DNA from: Myroides odoratimimus
GTDB taxonomy: Bacteria; Bacteroidota; Bacteroidia; Flavobacteriales; Flavobacteriaceae
Assembly (NCBI RefSeq): GCF_001485415.1
Contig: NZ_BCMQ01000006.1
Span: forward strand, 124,001-188,000
DNA: 64,000 nucleotides
Reading direction: 5' to 3'
Every line of letters begins with the position of its first letter. Position 1 is the first letter of the stretch. The position numbers were made by a program, and so were the translations under genes. Positions 1-8,572 of the stretch are shown piece by piece. The notes beneath the pieces are model-generated. The model searched no databases and was not told the DNA's origin. It saw nothing but the letters and a program-made list of their open reading frames with translations.

Positions 1-1087
1 ATAAAATAATCTTAGCTCCCATATCAATTAGCTTATCCACAAAGAATAATCTACTCTCAAACATCTTTTGGTGGATTAATACCTCTCCTCTAGCTTGTGT
101 CGCTACTACTAAGATAACACTTAACAAATCAGGTGTTAGTCCTGGCCATGGCGCATCTGCTATAGTAAGTATAGAACCATCTATAAAGTTTTGGATTTCA
201 TATCCATCTGTATGAGCTGGAATATAAATATCATCTCCACGCTTCTCTAATGTAATTCCAAGTCTTCTAAAAGTATTCGGTATCACACCTAAATGCTCCC
301 AACCTACGTTCTTAATCGTAATTTCACTCTGTGTCATCGCTGCTAACCCAATCCATGAACCGATCTCTATCATATCTGGTAACATCGTATGCTCACAACC
401 TTTTAGTGCTGTCACTCCTTCTATAGTCAGTAAGTTAGACCCAACACCTTGAATCTTAGCTCCCATAGAGTTCAACATCTTACACAGTTGTTGGATATAT
501 GGCTCACAGGCTGCATTATAGATAGTCGTAACTCCTTCTGCTAATACAGAAGCCATTAGTATATTAGCAGTTCCTGTTACAGATGCTTCATCTAACAACA
601 TATCAGCACCTACTAACTTCTCTGCTTCTACTCCATAGAAATATTCTTCTCTATTATATCTAAATGTAGCACCTAATTTTATAAATCCATCGAAATGCGT
701 ATCTAATCTTCTACGTCCTATCTTATCTCCTCCTGGTTTTGGGATATATCCTTTTCCAAAACGAGCTAATAAAGGCCCAACCATCATAATAGATCCTCTT
801 AAGGCTTTACCATCTGTCTTAAAGTCATCTGAGATAAGATAATCTAAATCTAACTCATCCGCTTGAAATGACATCTTATTAGGACCTAACTTTTCAATTT
901 TAACTCCTAATTTGCCTAATAACTCTATTAATTTATTTATATCAATGATATCCGGTATATTAGAGAGTACAATTTTTTCTGGTGTTAATAAGACAGCACA
1001 TAAAATCTGCAATGCCTCATTTTTAGCACCCTGAGCATATACCTCCCCTTGTAGTTTAAAACCTCCTTCAATCTTAAATGTACTCAT
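1..1087 (-). CDS. murA: UDP-N-acetylglucosamine 1-carboxyvinyltransferase MurA (C-terminus beyond window)
   Basis: It transfers enolpyruvate from PEP to UDP-GlcNAc in the first committed step of peptidoglycan synthesis, in the cytoplasm. About 362 of the usual ~435 residues are visible; the 3' end lies past base 1. It begins MSTFKIEGGF and has the conserved KNEAL near residue 23, the family's UDP-GlcNAc/PEP site. The catalytic loop reads PKPGGDKIGRR, so residue 121 (codon 725-727) is Asp where E. coli has Cys115, the fosfomycin target. The start ATG overlaps the stop of the upstream DUF4290 gene as TAATG, so the two are translationally coupled. Family assignment is certain. Confidence 0.96.
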   Translation of the reverse strand, partial: MSTFKIEGGFKLQGEVYAQGAKNEALQILCAVLLTPEKIVLSNIPDIIDINKLIELLGKLGVKIEKLGPNKMSFQADELDLDYLISDDFKTDGKALRGSIMMVGPLLARFGKGYIPKPGGDKIGRRRLDTHFDGFIKLGATFRYNREEYFYGVEAEKLVGADMLLDEASVTGTANILMASVLAEGVTTIYNAACEPYIQQLCKMLNSMGAKIQGVGSNLLTIEGVTALKGCEHTMLPDMIEIGSWIGLAAMTQSEITIKNVGWEHLGVIPNTFRRLGITLEKRGDDIYIPAHTDGYEIQNFIDGSILTIADAPWPGLTPDLLSVILVVATQARGEVLIHQKMFESRLFFVDKLIDMGAKIIL

Positions 1088-1794
1088 TACTTCTTACCTT
1101 TTGAATGATAGTTATTACTTTTATATTTCTTATTGTTATTGTTGTTGTTAGAATTACTCTTCTGATTATTAGAGTGATTCGTTTTGTTAGATTGTTTCTT
1201 ATTTACCTGCATTAAGTTAGCAGTAGTAGATAATTCTTCTTCTTTTTTAAATAAATTAATCTTTCCATTAGACAGCTCACATAGATGCTCAAAGATCACT
1301 TCGTCTTTCACTGTTTCTTTATTCCAACTCAGATAACTCTTCTTCATATGATTAGCGATCACTAATATCAAGGCATCCTTCATCTCACCATCTTCCCAAG
1401 CGATAGCCTTATTTATCATATAGGTAATATTATTACCATAAAATCTATATTTAGGGTGATTCTGAGGATAGGCTAATTTACCAGGTTTTGTAAAGATAGT
1501 TTCTTGTGTTGCAATAGGAAATGGGCTATCAACATCTAATTTAAACTCAGACATCATGAATAGTTGATCCCATAACTTATGTTGAAAATCAGGTACATCA
1601 CGCAAGTGCGGATTCATACTCCCCATCACACTAATAGCGTACTTAGCGCCATTATTTCGCTCTTCTCTATCTTCGATTTTACAAATATGGTCTATCAAAC
1701 TATGTAGATGACGCCCATATTCTGGTATTATCAATGGTTTTCTTAAGGAATTATAATCTAAGTGAGTTACTGCTTCTTTGGAATCAAATTTCAT
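1087..1794 (-). CDS. DUF4290 family protein
   Basis: This is a 235-residue soluble protein of the Bacteroidota-restricted DUF4290 family, function unknown. Residues 1 to ~180 are a compact helical-looking domain without signal peptide or membrane segment. The last ~45 residues are a low-complexity basic tail rich in Asn, Lys and Ser, with six consecutive Asn, which suggests a disordered or nucleic-acid-contacting end. It is co-directional with murA and overlaps it by one base, so it probably is co-translated with it. No catalytic motif is visible. The family name comes from recall of the conserved N-terminal pattern. Confidence 0.8.
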   Translation of the reverse strand: MKFDSKEAVTHLDYNSLRKPLIIPEYGRHLHSLIDHICKIEDREERNNGAKYAISVMGSMNPHLRDVPDFQHKLWDQLFMMSEFKLDVDSPFPIATQETIFTKPGKLAYPQNHPKYRFYGNNITYMINKAIAWEDGEMKDALILVIANHMKKSYLSWNKETVKDEVIFEHLCELSNGKINLFKKEEELSTTANLMQVNKKQSNKTNHSNNQKSNSNNNNNNKKYKSNNYHSKGKK

Positions 1795-1889
1795 ATTATC
1801 TATACTGTTATATTGGAATAATTACTTATTAAGTTATTTATATATAACTCCTAATCAAGTAATTTATTTAAAAATAGGTAAAAAAAGGA

Positions 1890-2174
1890 TTATAAAGAAA
1901 CTATTCCTTCAATAGTTGAAACTGCAATGTATTTATCAATGATTTCTTGTGCATTCTTCACTGTAAGTTTTACAGAAACACTTGCAAACTTACCTGTACT
2001 AGAGTTCTTAATTTGAATATCTGCATTACAACCATCAAAAGCTTCTTCTACTCTGGCAATTTTCTCAGGTTCACCTGGCACTATAAATTTATAAAGGTAA
2101 GGTCTTGGCCACGTTTTATCGTCTTCTAATTGCTCTTTTAATCTTTTATAAAATTCTATTGTCTTATCGTCCAT
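1890..2174 (-). CDS. DUF493 (YbeD-like) family protein
   Basis: A small (94-residue) cytoplasmic protein of the DUF493/YbeD family, which has an ACT-like ferredoxin fold and unknown role. Recognisable features are the WPRPYLYKFIVPG segment and the C-terminal KYTSVS-like strand pattern (FASVSVKLTV). I start it at the ATG ending at 2174. The longer frame would begin with TTG at 2192, inside a good -7 promoter box at 2190-2197. It is divergent from the P-loop gene at 2294, with both promoters packed in about 120 bp. Confidence 0.85.
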   Translation of the reverse strand: MDDKTIEFYKRLKEQLEDDKTWPRPYLYKFIVPGEPEKIARVEEAFDGCNADIQIKNSSTGKFASVSVKLTVKNAQEIIDKYIAVSTIEGIVSL

Positions 2175-2189
2175 ATCGTTTTTATTAGG

Positions 2190-2197
2190 CAAATATA
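2190..2197 (-). promoter_or_regulatory. -7 box (TATATTTG) of the DUF493 gene
   Basis: On the minus strand this reads TATATTTG, matching the Bacteroidetes TAnnTTTG element. It lies about 16 nt upstream of the ATG ending at 2174. A TTG that could be the -33 element lies about 23 nt further upstream. Confidence 0.6.
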
Positions 2198-2243
2198 ATC
2201 AAATTAACCACTATAATTTTCAAAAGATGTAGTTAAAACTCTT

Positions 2244-2271
2244 TTGCAGACCACATTTTATTGTACTTTTG
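2244..2271 (+). promoter_or_regulatory. Promoter of the P-loop gene (TTG-N17-TACTTTTG)
   Basis: TTG at 2244-2246 and TACTTTTG at 2264-2271 are separated by 17 nt, a clean Bacteroidetes sigma-A promoter. Because the -7 box overlaps the upstream TTG codon at 2261, it also decides the start of the next gene at 2294. Confidence 0.7.
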
Positions 2272-2293
2272 CACCTTTGATATTTACAGCAAA

Positions 2294-2827
2294 ATGGACA
2301 CAAAAATAATCTTAATCATAGGAGGACCCGGTTCTGGTAAAACTACGTTGATTAACGAACTTACTAACAAAGGATATGTTTGCTATCCAGAAATATCTCG
2401 TGCGGTAACGAAAAAAGCCCAAGAAAAAGGTATTGATCAATTGTTCTTAACAGAACCTCTATTATTCAGCCAATTACTTTTAGAAGGAAGAATCGAGCAA
2501 CATAAAGATGCTGTTAAAGAATCAGCGAATATTGTTTTTATAGATAGAGGAATTCCTGATGTACTAGCTTATATGCATTACACAGGAGACAAATACCCTG
2601 AGAGTTTTGATATAGCATGTAAACAACATCTTTATCACCAAATATTCTTATTACCACCTTGGGAATCAATTTATCAAAGTGATGAACAACGTTATGAGAA
2701 TTTTGAACAGGCAAGTCAAATACACGAACATCTTATCTCAACATATAAAAACTATGGTTACGATCTAATCGAAGTTCCAAGAGACACAGTTGAGAATAGA
2801 ATTGATTTTATATTAAGCAGAATTTAA
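2294..2827 (+). CDS. P-loop ATPase/kinase-like protein (AAA_28 type)
   Basis: This 177-residue cytoplasmic protein has a textbook Walker A, GGPGSGKTTL, at residues 10-19. It resembles the AAA_28/NadR-kinase-like P-loop family (Bacteroidota copies are usually annotated 'AAA family ATPase' or 'ATPase'). An IVFIDRGIPD segment near residue 100 looks like the Walker B/lid region of nucleotide or small-molecule kinases. The substrate cannot be told from sequence. It is monocistronic: its own promoter lies at 2244-2271 and a strong hairpin terminator follows at 2848. The start was chosen by the promoter position. Confidence 0.8.
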   Translation: MDTKIILIIGGPGSGKTTLINELTNKGYVCYPEISRAVTKKAQEKGIDQLFLTEPLLFSQLLLEGRIEQHKDAVKESANIVFIDRGIPDVLAYMHYTGDKYPESFDIACKQHLYHQIFLLPPWESIYQSDEQRYENFEQASQIHEHLISTYKNYGYDLIEVPRDTVENRIDFILSRI

Positions 2828-2847
2828 GAAATCATCATATTTGAGTT

Positions 2848-2883
2848 AAAAGGGTTATAGTATTCAAACTATAACCCTTTTAT
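2848..2883 (+). terminator. Rho-independent terminator
   Basis: A perfect 14-bp stem (2848-2861 with 2868-2881) around a 6-nt loop ends in a short T run. It follows the P-loop gene and separates it from recQ. Confidence 0.85.
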
Positions 2884-2937
2884 TTACAACAAATTTTGTA
2901 AATTCGTTATCATATTTTCATATATTTCTGTTAGCAC

Positions 2938-4830
2938 ATGACCACACCAATTGAAATTCTTCAAAAGTACTGGAACTACGACAGTTTTCGAGAGCCACAG
3001 AAAGACATTATAGATTCTGTCCTAGCAAAGAATGATACTTTTGCTTTACTTCCTACAGGTGGAGGAAAAAGTATCTGCTTTCAGATTCCTACACTTCTAT
3101 TACCAGGCACATGTTTAGTAGTTTCCCCCTTGATCGCTCTAATAGAAGACCAAGTCAACAATCTTAACAAACTTAATATAAAGGCTACTTCTATTATAGG
3201 AGGTACGCCAATGCATGAGATAGATGCCATATTTGACAATTGCCTATATGGAAACTATAAATTTCTATATATATCACCTGAGCGATTAAAACAGACTTGG
3301 ATTCTTGAACGAATAGAAAAGCTTAAAATCAGTATTATAGCCATTGATGAAGCCCATTGTATCTCTCAATGGGGACATGACTTTAGACCTGCTTATCTAG
3401 AATTAGGAAAATTACGTGATGTTTTCCCTGAAGTACCTATTATTGCACTGACAGCATCTGCTAATAAAAAAGTAATAGAAGACATCTGCACAAATCTTAA
3501 ACTTAATTCTCCAAAGCTATTCACAAAAAGCTTTTTGAGAGAGAATCTAATATACGGTGTATATAAGGTAGAGAACCAATTAAACATGGTTCTACGCATA
3601 TTACAAAAAAATCCTGCACCAACAATCATCTATGTTCGCAATAGAAAAGAAGCTTATTTCTTCTCTAACCAATTAAATCAAATGAATTATAAAGCTACTT
3701 TTTTTCATGGGGGCTTATCTATCATTGAAAAAAAGAAAAGAATGCAAGATTGGATAGAAGAAAAAACACCTATTATGGTAGCGACTAATGCTTTCGGAAT
3801 GGGGATTGACAAAAAAAATGTAAAGAATGTAATCCATATACAGATACCCGAAAACATAGAGAACTATTACCAAGAAGCCGGAAGAGCAGGACGAGATGGT
3901 AATAAAGCATTTGCTACTATGCTAGTCACTCCACAAGAAATCAAGCAAAACAGTGAAATGTTTGAAACGAATCTCTTTGACAAAGAGTTTCTTAAACGCA
4001 TCTATCGAAAACTCAATAACTTTCTAAGTATTGCTTATGGAGAGGGATACAACTGTACTTACAGTTTAAATTTCAATAAATTCTGTAGTCATAATAACTT
4101 TCCACATAGGAGAGCTTATAACGCACTACAATTCTTAGATAGACAAGGTATCATTCGACTATTAGAAAACAGTAAAAATAAAACTAAACTGCTCTTTACT
4201 GCTCCTAGTAGTGAAATACTAGACATAACGTATGACAATGAAAGTTACGAGAACATCATTCACTTCATACTACGTACTTACACAGGAATACACGAGTACG
4301 AACAAGATTTAGATTTACACCTAATAGAACAACATACTGGCGAAAGTCAAGAGAGCATTATCGCTTGTTTAAAGGATTGTCATGACCAAAACTTATGCAA
4401 CTACATTCCTGAAGAAAACGATCTTACAGTGATATTCAATGAGGCTTGGGAAGAAGACAGAGTACTATACCGTACATTTCCATATCTTAAACAACAGAAC
4501 GAACAAAAGATAAATCAATATAAATCTCTCTTATTTTATATTGAAAATGAAGATATTTGTAAGAACAAAATACTGCTAAAGTATTTTGATGAAAACAAAA
4601 CAACTGATTGTGGTACTTGTTCTACATGTATATCTAATAAAAAGAAACATAAAACTAGTAGTGTTATTATTGACAATATATTTAAAATTCTATTACATAC
4701 ACCTAGCACTATTCAACAATTAGAAGTAGAGCATGGTATAGATAAAGAGGATATAATATATTCACTACAAGTACTACAAGAACAAAATAAAATAAAAATA
4801 AACCTAGAAAATCAATATTTAGTAATATGA
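2938..4830 (+). CDS. recQ: RecQ-family ATP-dependent DNA helicase
   Basis: A 3'-5' DNA helicase of the RecQ family used in recombination and fork repair. It has Walker A PTGGGKSICF at residues 39-48, the DEAH box in IDEAHCISQWGHDFRP near residue 137, and the arginine-finger motif GRAGRDG near residue 316. A Cys-rich RecQ zinc-binding region (DCGTCSTC) near residue 560 is followed by a short winged-helix-like end. At 630 residues it matches RecQ proteins that lack the C-terminal HRDC domain; flavobacteria often carry one such short RecQ and one with HRDC. Its stop codon overlaps fmt by ATGA, so the two are probably co-transcribed. Confidence 0.93.
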   Translation: MTTPIEILQKYWNYDSFREPQKDIIDSVLAKNDTFALLPTGGGKSICFQIPTLLLPGTCLVVSPLIALIEDQVNNLNKLNIKATSIIGGTPMHEIDAIFDNCLYGNYKFLYISPERLKQTWILERIEKLKISIIAIDEAHCISQWGHDFRPAYLELGKLRDVFPEVPIIALTASANKKVIEDICTNLKLNSPKLFTKSFLRENLIYGVYKVENQLNMVLRILQKNPAPTIIYVRNRKEAYFFSNQLNQMNYKATFFHGGLSIIEKKKRMQDWIEEKTPIMVATNAFGMGIDKKNVKNVIHIQIPENIENYYQEAGRAGRDGNKAFATMLVTPQEIKQNSEMFETNLFDKEFLKRIYRKLNNFLSIAYGEGYNCTYSLNFNKFCSHNNFPHRRAYNALQFLDRQGIIRLLENSKNKTKLLFTAPSSEILDITYDNESYENIIHFILRTYTGIHEYEQDLDLHLIEQHTGESQESIIACLKDCHDQNLCNYIPEENDLTVIFNEAWEEDRVLYRTFPYLKQQNEQKINQYKSLLFYIENEDICKNKILLKYFDENKTTDCGTCSTCISNKKKHKTSSVIIDNIFKILLHTPSTIQQLEVEHGIDKEDIIYSLQVLQEQNKIKINLENQYLVI

Positions 4831-5771
4831 AAGACTTGCGTATCGTATTCATGGGAACTCCAGACTTTGCTGTCGGGATTCTAGATGCTATATATACAAA
4901 TAACTATAACGTAGTAGCTGTAATTACTGCTCCTGACAGACCAGCTGGTAGAGGACAGAAGATTAAGTACTCAGCTGTTAAAGAATATGCTTTAGAAAAA
5001 AATTTACCAATACTACAACCAACAAACTTAAAAGACGAACAGTTCTTAGAAGAATTAAAAAGTTATAATGCTAACCTTAATGTAGTGGTTGCTTTCAGAA
5101 TGCTTCCTGAAGTAGTATGGAAAATGCCAGAACTAGGAACCTTTAATTTACATGCTTCCCTTTTACCAGATTATAGAGGAGCGGCTCCTATCAATTGGGC
5201 TATTATCAATGGAGAAACAACAACCGGAGTATCTACATTCTTTATAGACGAAAAAATAGATACGGGAGCTATCATTCTTAAAAAGGAATTAAATATTGGA
5301 GCTAATGAGAATGCTGGTGAACTACATGACAGACTGATGGTCTTAGGAGCTTCTACTGTATTAGAAACGCTTGAATTGATCAAAGAAAGTAATGTTACTA
5401 CAACTACTCAACCAAAAGAAGAAACCAAAACAGCTTATAAATTAAATAAGGACAATACTAAAATTGACTTCACACAAACAGGTCAGCAAATACACAATCT
5501 TATTAGAGGGCTTAGTCCATACCCTACAGCATGGTGTTTCTTTCAAGATAAAAGTAATGAATGGACAGTTAAAATATACGAAGCTAATTATGAGGAAGAT
5601 AGTCACAACTACCCTATTGGTAAAGTAGTTTCTAGCAAAAAAGAGCTTAAAATTGCTGTCGAAAAAGGTTTTATCAATATTTTAAGACTTCAATTCCCAG
5701 GTAAAAAACCTATGAAAGCCAATGAATTACTCAATGGAGTTACTTTTACCGAAGACTTAATAGCTCTATAA
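4827..5771 (+). CDS. fmt: Methionyl-tRNA formyltransferase
   Basis: It formylates Met-tRNAfMet with 10-formyl-THF before initiation. The 314 residues match the family length. The N-terminal Rossmann domain opens with RIVFMGTPDFAV. The folate and catalytic site reads HASLLPDYRGAAPINWAI near residue 112, with the catalytic Asp in KIDTGAI near residue 146. The C-terminal OB-like domain covers about residues 205-314. The 4-nt overlap with recQ (ATGA) indicates coupling. Its substrate, initiator tRNA-fMet, is encoded at 9306-9378. Confidence 0.97.
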   Translation: MKDLRIVFMGTPDFAVGILDAIYTNNYNVVAVITAPDRPAGRGQKIKYSAVKEYALEKNLPILQPTNLKDEQFLEELKSYNANLNVVVAFRMLPEVVWKMPELGTFNLHASLLPDYRGAAPINWAIINGETTTGVSTFFIDEKIDTGAIILKKELNIGANENAGELHDRLMVLGASTVLETLELIKESNVTTTTQPKEETKTAYKLNKDNTKIDFTQTGQQIHNLIRGLSPYPTAWCFFQDKSNEWTVKIYEANYEEDSHNYPIGKVVSSKKELKIAVEKGFINILRLQFPGKKPMKANELLNGVTFTEDLIAL

Positions 5772-5866
5772 AGCTCTAAAAATCAACATTTAATGAATTT
5801 ATAGTTTATTTTAGCTTTTAAATCACTTTGATTTATCAAATTTTTATTTTTTTTTATGCAAAAGAC

Positions 5867-5896
5867 TTGCTTTATTACAGAATTACCCTAAATTTG
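5867..5896 (+). promoter_or_regulatory. Promoter of the HU gene (TTG-N19-TAAATTTG)
   Basis: TTG at 5867-5869 and TAAATTTG at 5889-5896 are 19 nt apart, in perfect agreement with the Bacteroidetes housekeeping promoter. The predicted start leaves an A-rich leader of ~35 nt before the HU ATG, typical of highly expressed genes in this phylum. Confidence 0.8.
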
Positions 5897-5937
5897 TATA
5901 AGGACGTTAATAAAGTTAACCTTTAAAAAAAATTATT

Positions 5938-6222
5938 ATGAACAAAACTGAATTAATTGATGCAATTGCTAAAGATGCAGAGATCAGCAAAGTGGCTGCT
6001 AAAAAAGCATTAGAATCATTCTTATCAAATGTTGAAACTACTTTAGGTAAAGGTGGAAAAATTTCTTTAGTTGGTTTTGGATCTTGGTCAGTATCTGAAA
6101 GAGCTGCTAGAGAAGGAAGAAACCCTCAAACTGGGAAAACAATCAAAATTGCTGCTAAAAATGTAGTAAAATTTAAAGCTGGTTCTGAATTAGAAAACGC
6201 TGTAAACAAGAAGAAAAAATAA
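5938..6222 (+). CDS. HU family DNA-binding protein
   Basis: A 94-residue nucleoid protein that binds and bends DNA as a dimer. It has the HU pattern: MNKTELIDAIA at the N-terminus, the KVSLVGFGSW-like turn (here GKISLVGFGSWSV) and the beta-arm RNPQTGKTIKI with the intercalating Pro near residue 63. The tail is Lys-rich. It is monocistronic, with a strong promoter upstream and a hairpin downstream. Confidence 0.97.
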   Translation: MNKTELIDAIAKDAEISKVAAKKALESFLSNVETTLGKGGKISLVGFGSWSVSERAAREGRNPQTGKTIKIAAKNVVKFKAGSELENAVNKKKK

Positions 6223-6261
6223 TATTAATAGTAATATTAACACTTTTTCGAAAATATAAAG

Positions 6262-6288
6262 CCTCACTTATTTTAGTGGGGTTTTTTT
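6262..6288 (+). terminator. Rho-independent terminator after the HU gene
   Basis: CCTCACT/AGTGGGG forms a 7-bp stem with one G-T pair and a 6-nt loop, followed by seven T. Confidence 0.8.
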
Positions 6289-6328
6289 ATTATATTAGAA
6301 GATGAAATCTATCTGATAGTTTATATAT

Positions 6329-6895
6329 ATGATTCATTCACTTTCCATACAAAGAGGAGATCAGTTAATCTCATTGCCTAGTGCCCTTAACGCAGATCTT
6401 ATTTTCTCAAGATCAGTCATTCTATTAACAGAACACAGTCAGGATGGCTCTGTTGGCTTTATTCTGAATAAACCATTAGATCTGACCTTATCAGATCTTT
6501 TACCGAATACGGAAGCCTCATTTACTATTTATGACGGAGGTCCTGTTCAAAAAAACAGAATATTCTATATCCATACTAGACCAGAGTTAATTCCTGATAG
6601 TATTCATATTGTAGATGATTTATATTGGGGAGTAGATTTTGAAGAATTGAATAACATTCTATCCCTAGGAATACTTAACAAGAATGATATTCGCTTTTTT
6701 CTAGGATATTCAGGTTGGGACTGCGACCAATTAAAAAATGAGATTCAAGACAACTTTTGGATAGCTTCTAATAAATTAGATACCAAGAATATTTTTTCCC
6801 AATCTCCGACAGAACTATGGAAAAATTCGTTATCTAAAATGGGAAGCAAATACTCTCTATGGTTAAATGCACCTGAAAACCCTAACTTTAATTAG
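6329..6895 (+). CDS. YqgE/AlgH family protein
   Basis: A 188-residue cytoplasmic protein of the YqgE/AlgH (DUF179) family; its molecular function is unknown. Diagnostic features are LISLPSALNADLIFSRSVILL near the N-terminus, the GSVGFILNKPLDLTL motif around residue 50, the YDGGPV turn and the FLGYSGWD motif near residue 132. The length is normal. It converges on the aminotransferase gene at 6918 with only ~20 bp between the stops. Confidence 0.93.
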   Translation: MIHSLSIQRGDQLISLPSALNADLIFSRSVILLTEHSQDGSVGFILNKPLDLTLSDLLPNTEASFTIYDGGPVQKNRIFYIHTRPELIPDSIHIVDDLYWGVDFEELNNILSLGILNKNDIRFFLGYSGWDCDQLKNEIQDNFWIASNKLDTKNIFSQSPTELWKNSLSKMGSKYSLWLNAPENPNFN

Positions 6896-6917
6896 GTAGG
6901 GTGTTCAGATAACATAC

Positions 6918-7760
6918 TTACATCAATCTAATTTTAGCATTTAATTTATTTATCAAATCAGCAGCTAAACTATTGCTATATTCTTTCTTGCGATACTTAG
7001 TCACAGGTTGGATTCCTATTATGACATTCGTAATAAATAATTCATCAGCCTTTTGTAATTCAAATGGCGAGACAACTGCTTCTTCAAATTTATATTCAGG
7101 ATGTTTTTGTAGTAACTCGATTACTTGTTTTCGCATAATCCCTTTCACACATCCATCAGATAATGGAGGGGTTTTTACCACATTATCTTTAACGATAAAA
7201 ATATTACCATTTAAAGCCTCTACAATGTTTTTAGTATCATTCAACAATAAACAGTTCTGATAATCATTCTCTTCAGCAAAAATACTTCCTGTTACATTGA
7301 TTAACCTATTATTTGTTTTTAAAGTTGACAACAAATGAGAAGTTATATAAAAATCTTTATATAGTTCTATCTCGTAGTTCATAGTATTTAAACTATAAAC
7401 TCCATTATTTAAAACCTCAGCCGAAACGATATAACCTATTTTTCGACTAGTTGGTAAATACTTACCTTCAGCATCTCTATATACTGTAAAACGCACTCTA
7501 AATGCATTTACAACTGATTCAAGACTATTGATTGTTTTAAGTATTTCTTCCTGAAAATACTCCATTGTAAACTCCATAGGTATCTCCATACGCAGAATGC
7601 GCATAGAAGACATTAATCTAAAGTAGTGGTCTTCTAAGAATAAAACCTTTTTATCTAAAACTCTAACTGTTTCAAAAACAGCATCTCCATATAAAAAGCC
7701 TCTATTATGCTCTACAGATACGTCACTATTAGAAACAATTTTGCCGTTAACATTAATCAT
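6918..7760 (-). CDS. Class IV PLP aminotransferase (aminodeoxychorismate lyase-like)
   Basis: A fold-type IV PLP enzyme of 280 residues, the group that contains 4-amino-4-deoxychorismate lyase (PabC), branched-chain and D-amino-acid aminotransferases. It begins MINVNGKIV and carries the RGFLYGDAVFETVRV motif (residues 20-34), the usual N-terminal signature. The PLP lysine is most likely in STLKTNNRLI near residue 158. The DGCVKGIMR motif near residue 200 is typical of PabC-like members, so aminodeoxychorismate lyase is my first guess. Substrate specificity cannot be fixed. A -7 box lies upstream at 7792-7799. Confidence 0.85.
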   Translation of the reverse strand: MINVNGKIVSNSDVSVEHNRGFLYGDAVFETVRVLDKKVLFLEDHYFRLMSSMRILRMEIPMEFTMEYFQEEILKTINSLESVVNAFRVRFTVYRDAEGKYLPTSRKIGYIVSAEVLNNGVYSLNTMNYEIELYKDFYITSHLLSTLKTNNRLINVTGSIFAEENDYQNCLLLNDTKNIVEALNGNIFIVKDNVVKTPPLSDGCVKGIMRKQVIELLQKHPEYKFEEAVVSPFELQKADELFITNVIIGIQPVTKYRKKEYSNSLAADLINKLNAKIRLM

Positions 7761-7791
7761 ATATTTCTTTTCTTCTGATTACTATTAACGG

Positions 7792-7799
7792 CAAATATA
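7792..7799 (-). promoter_or_regulatory. -7 box (TATATTTG) of the class IV aminotransferase gene
   Basis: The minus strand reads TATATTTG 32 nt upstream of the ATG ending at 7760. It lies in the 56-bp gap behind the START-like gene, so the aminotransferase probably has its own transcript. Confidence 0.55.
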
Positions 7800-7816
7800 A
7801 GTTATATTTTATGGAA

Positions 7817-8203
7817 TTATGCAGAACCTAATACTTGTTTTAAGTCCATGATTTGATTTTCCCATAATTGTTTTGATTCATTGATTTCATCTGGCTCAGC
7901 GAAATCTGTAACGATAATAGTTACATCTTTTGTCAATTCATCTTTATTGATTTTTAACTCAAAGAAATAGTCAGTTTCTTTATCGTTTTCATCTAGCCAT
8001 CTATATCGAACTCTCTCATCAGCTTTACGAGTAACAACACGAGCTTTCTCTTCTGAATCTCCCCAAATAAAAGAATAAATCTCTCCACGTGAATTTACAT
8101 TATCAGCGAACCACTCGCTTAGCCCTGAGGGATCCGAAATATACTGATACAATAATTGCGGAGATGAATTAATTGAGAATTCTAGTTCGTATTTTTCTTT
8201 CAT
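7817..8203 (-). CDS. START-like/SRPBCC domain protein
   Basis: A 128-residue single-domain protein of the SRPBCC (START/AHSA1-like) superfamily, which forms a hydrophobic-ligand cavity. Evidence is the N-terminal strand KYELEFSINSSPQLLYQYIS, the GLSEWFADNV segment typical of AHSA1-like proteins, and a C-terminal long helix. Bacteroidota copies are annotated 'START-like domain-containing protein'. Ligand and role are unknown. It is co-directional with the aminotransferase gene but separated from it by 56 bp. Confidence 0.8.
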   Translation of the reverse strand: MKEKYELEFSINSSPQLLYQYISDPSGLSEWFADNVNSRGEIYSFIWGDSEEKARVVTRKADERVRYRWLDENDKETDYFFELKINKDELTKDVTIIVTDFAEPDEINESKQLWENQIMDLKQVLGSA

Positions 8204-8284
8204 AGCCTTTTATCAAATTTTATAATTTTTTCGAATATAATCATATTTTGTAAATAAAAAAATATTTTTTTTCTCATTCTCTAT

Positions 8285-8314
8285 TTGCATTATAAAGTTT
8301 TTGTTCTATATTTG
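8285..8314 (+). promoter_or_regulatory. Promoter of tRNA-Met (TTG-N19-TATATTTG)
   Basis: TTG at 8285-8287 and TATATTTG at 8307-8314 with 19-nt spacing, ~35 nt before the mature tRNA 5' end. Confidence 0.75.
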
Positions 8315-8348
8315 CACCCGCATTACGGAAGTAACGCAGCCCAACAAT

Positions 8349-8422
8349 GGCGAGGTAGCTCAGTCGGTTAGAGCGCAGGATTCATAACCCTGAGGTCACG
8401 GGTTCAACTCCCGTCTTCGCTA
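8349..8422 (+). tRNA. tRNA-Met (CAT), elongator
   Basis: A full cloverleaf of 74 nt is visible. The acceptor GGCGAGG pairs with CTTCGCT, the D arm reads GCTC...GAGC, the anticodon loop TTCATAA contains CAT, and the T arm contains TTCAACT. No CCA is encoded. The D arm and acceptor resemble elongator tRNA-Met rather than lysidine tRNA-Ile, but the CAT anticodon alone does not exclude the latter. It has its own promoter and terminator. The closing pair of the anticodon stem is an A-C mismatch. Confidence 0.9.
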
Positions 8423-8428
8423 CAAGGT

Positions 8429-8461
8429 AAAAGGACATCTTATTTAAGATGTCCTTTTTTT
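8429..8461 (+). terminator. Rho-independent terminator after tRNA-Met
   Basis: A stem of about 12 bp (AAGGACATCTT / AAGATGTCCTT) followed by a T run begins only 7 nt after the tRNA. Confidence 0.88.
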
Positions 8462-8538
8462 ATTTATATTCTCTCCTGTATTATAAATACTACCGAACTA
8501 TCATAGAAATATACCTACTTCTATAGAAAGTCACGAAC

Positions 8539-8546
8539 TAAGTTTG
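8539..8546 (+). promoter_or_regulatory. -7 box (TAAGTTTG) of the oxidoreductase gene
   Basis: TAAGTTTG matches TAnnTTTG, 27 nt before the ATG at 8573. No clear -33 TTG was found. Confidence 0.5.
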
Positions 8547-8572
8547 TCATCTCAAAAAATCATTAATACAAT

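Noticed and set aside
1087..1225. Asn-rich tail of the DUF4290 gene as a frameshift or contingency repeat
   Set aside because: The repeat codons are irregular enough and the frame continues into a coupled stop, so it is read as genuine low-complexity tail.
6881..6903. Hairpin between yqgE and the aminotransferase gene
   Set aside because: ACCCTAAC/GGTAGGGT is imperfect and lacks a T run on either strand.
8349..8422. Possible lysidine tRNA-Ile(CAT) instead of tRNA-Met
   Set aside because: D arm and acceptor resemble elongator tRNA-Met; kept as Met with the caveat.
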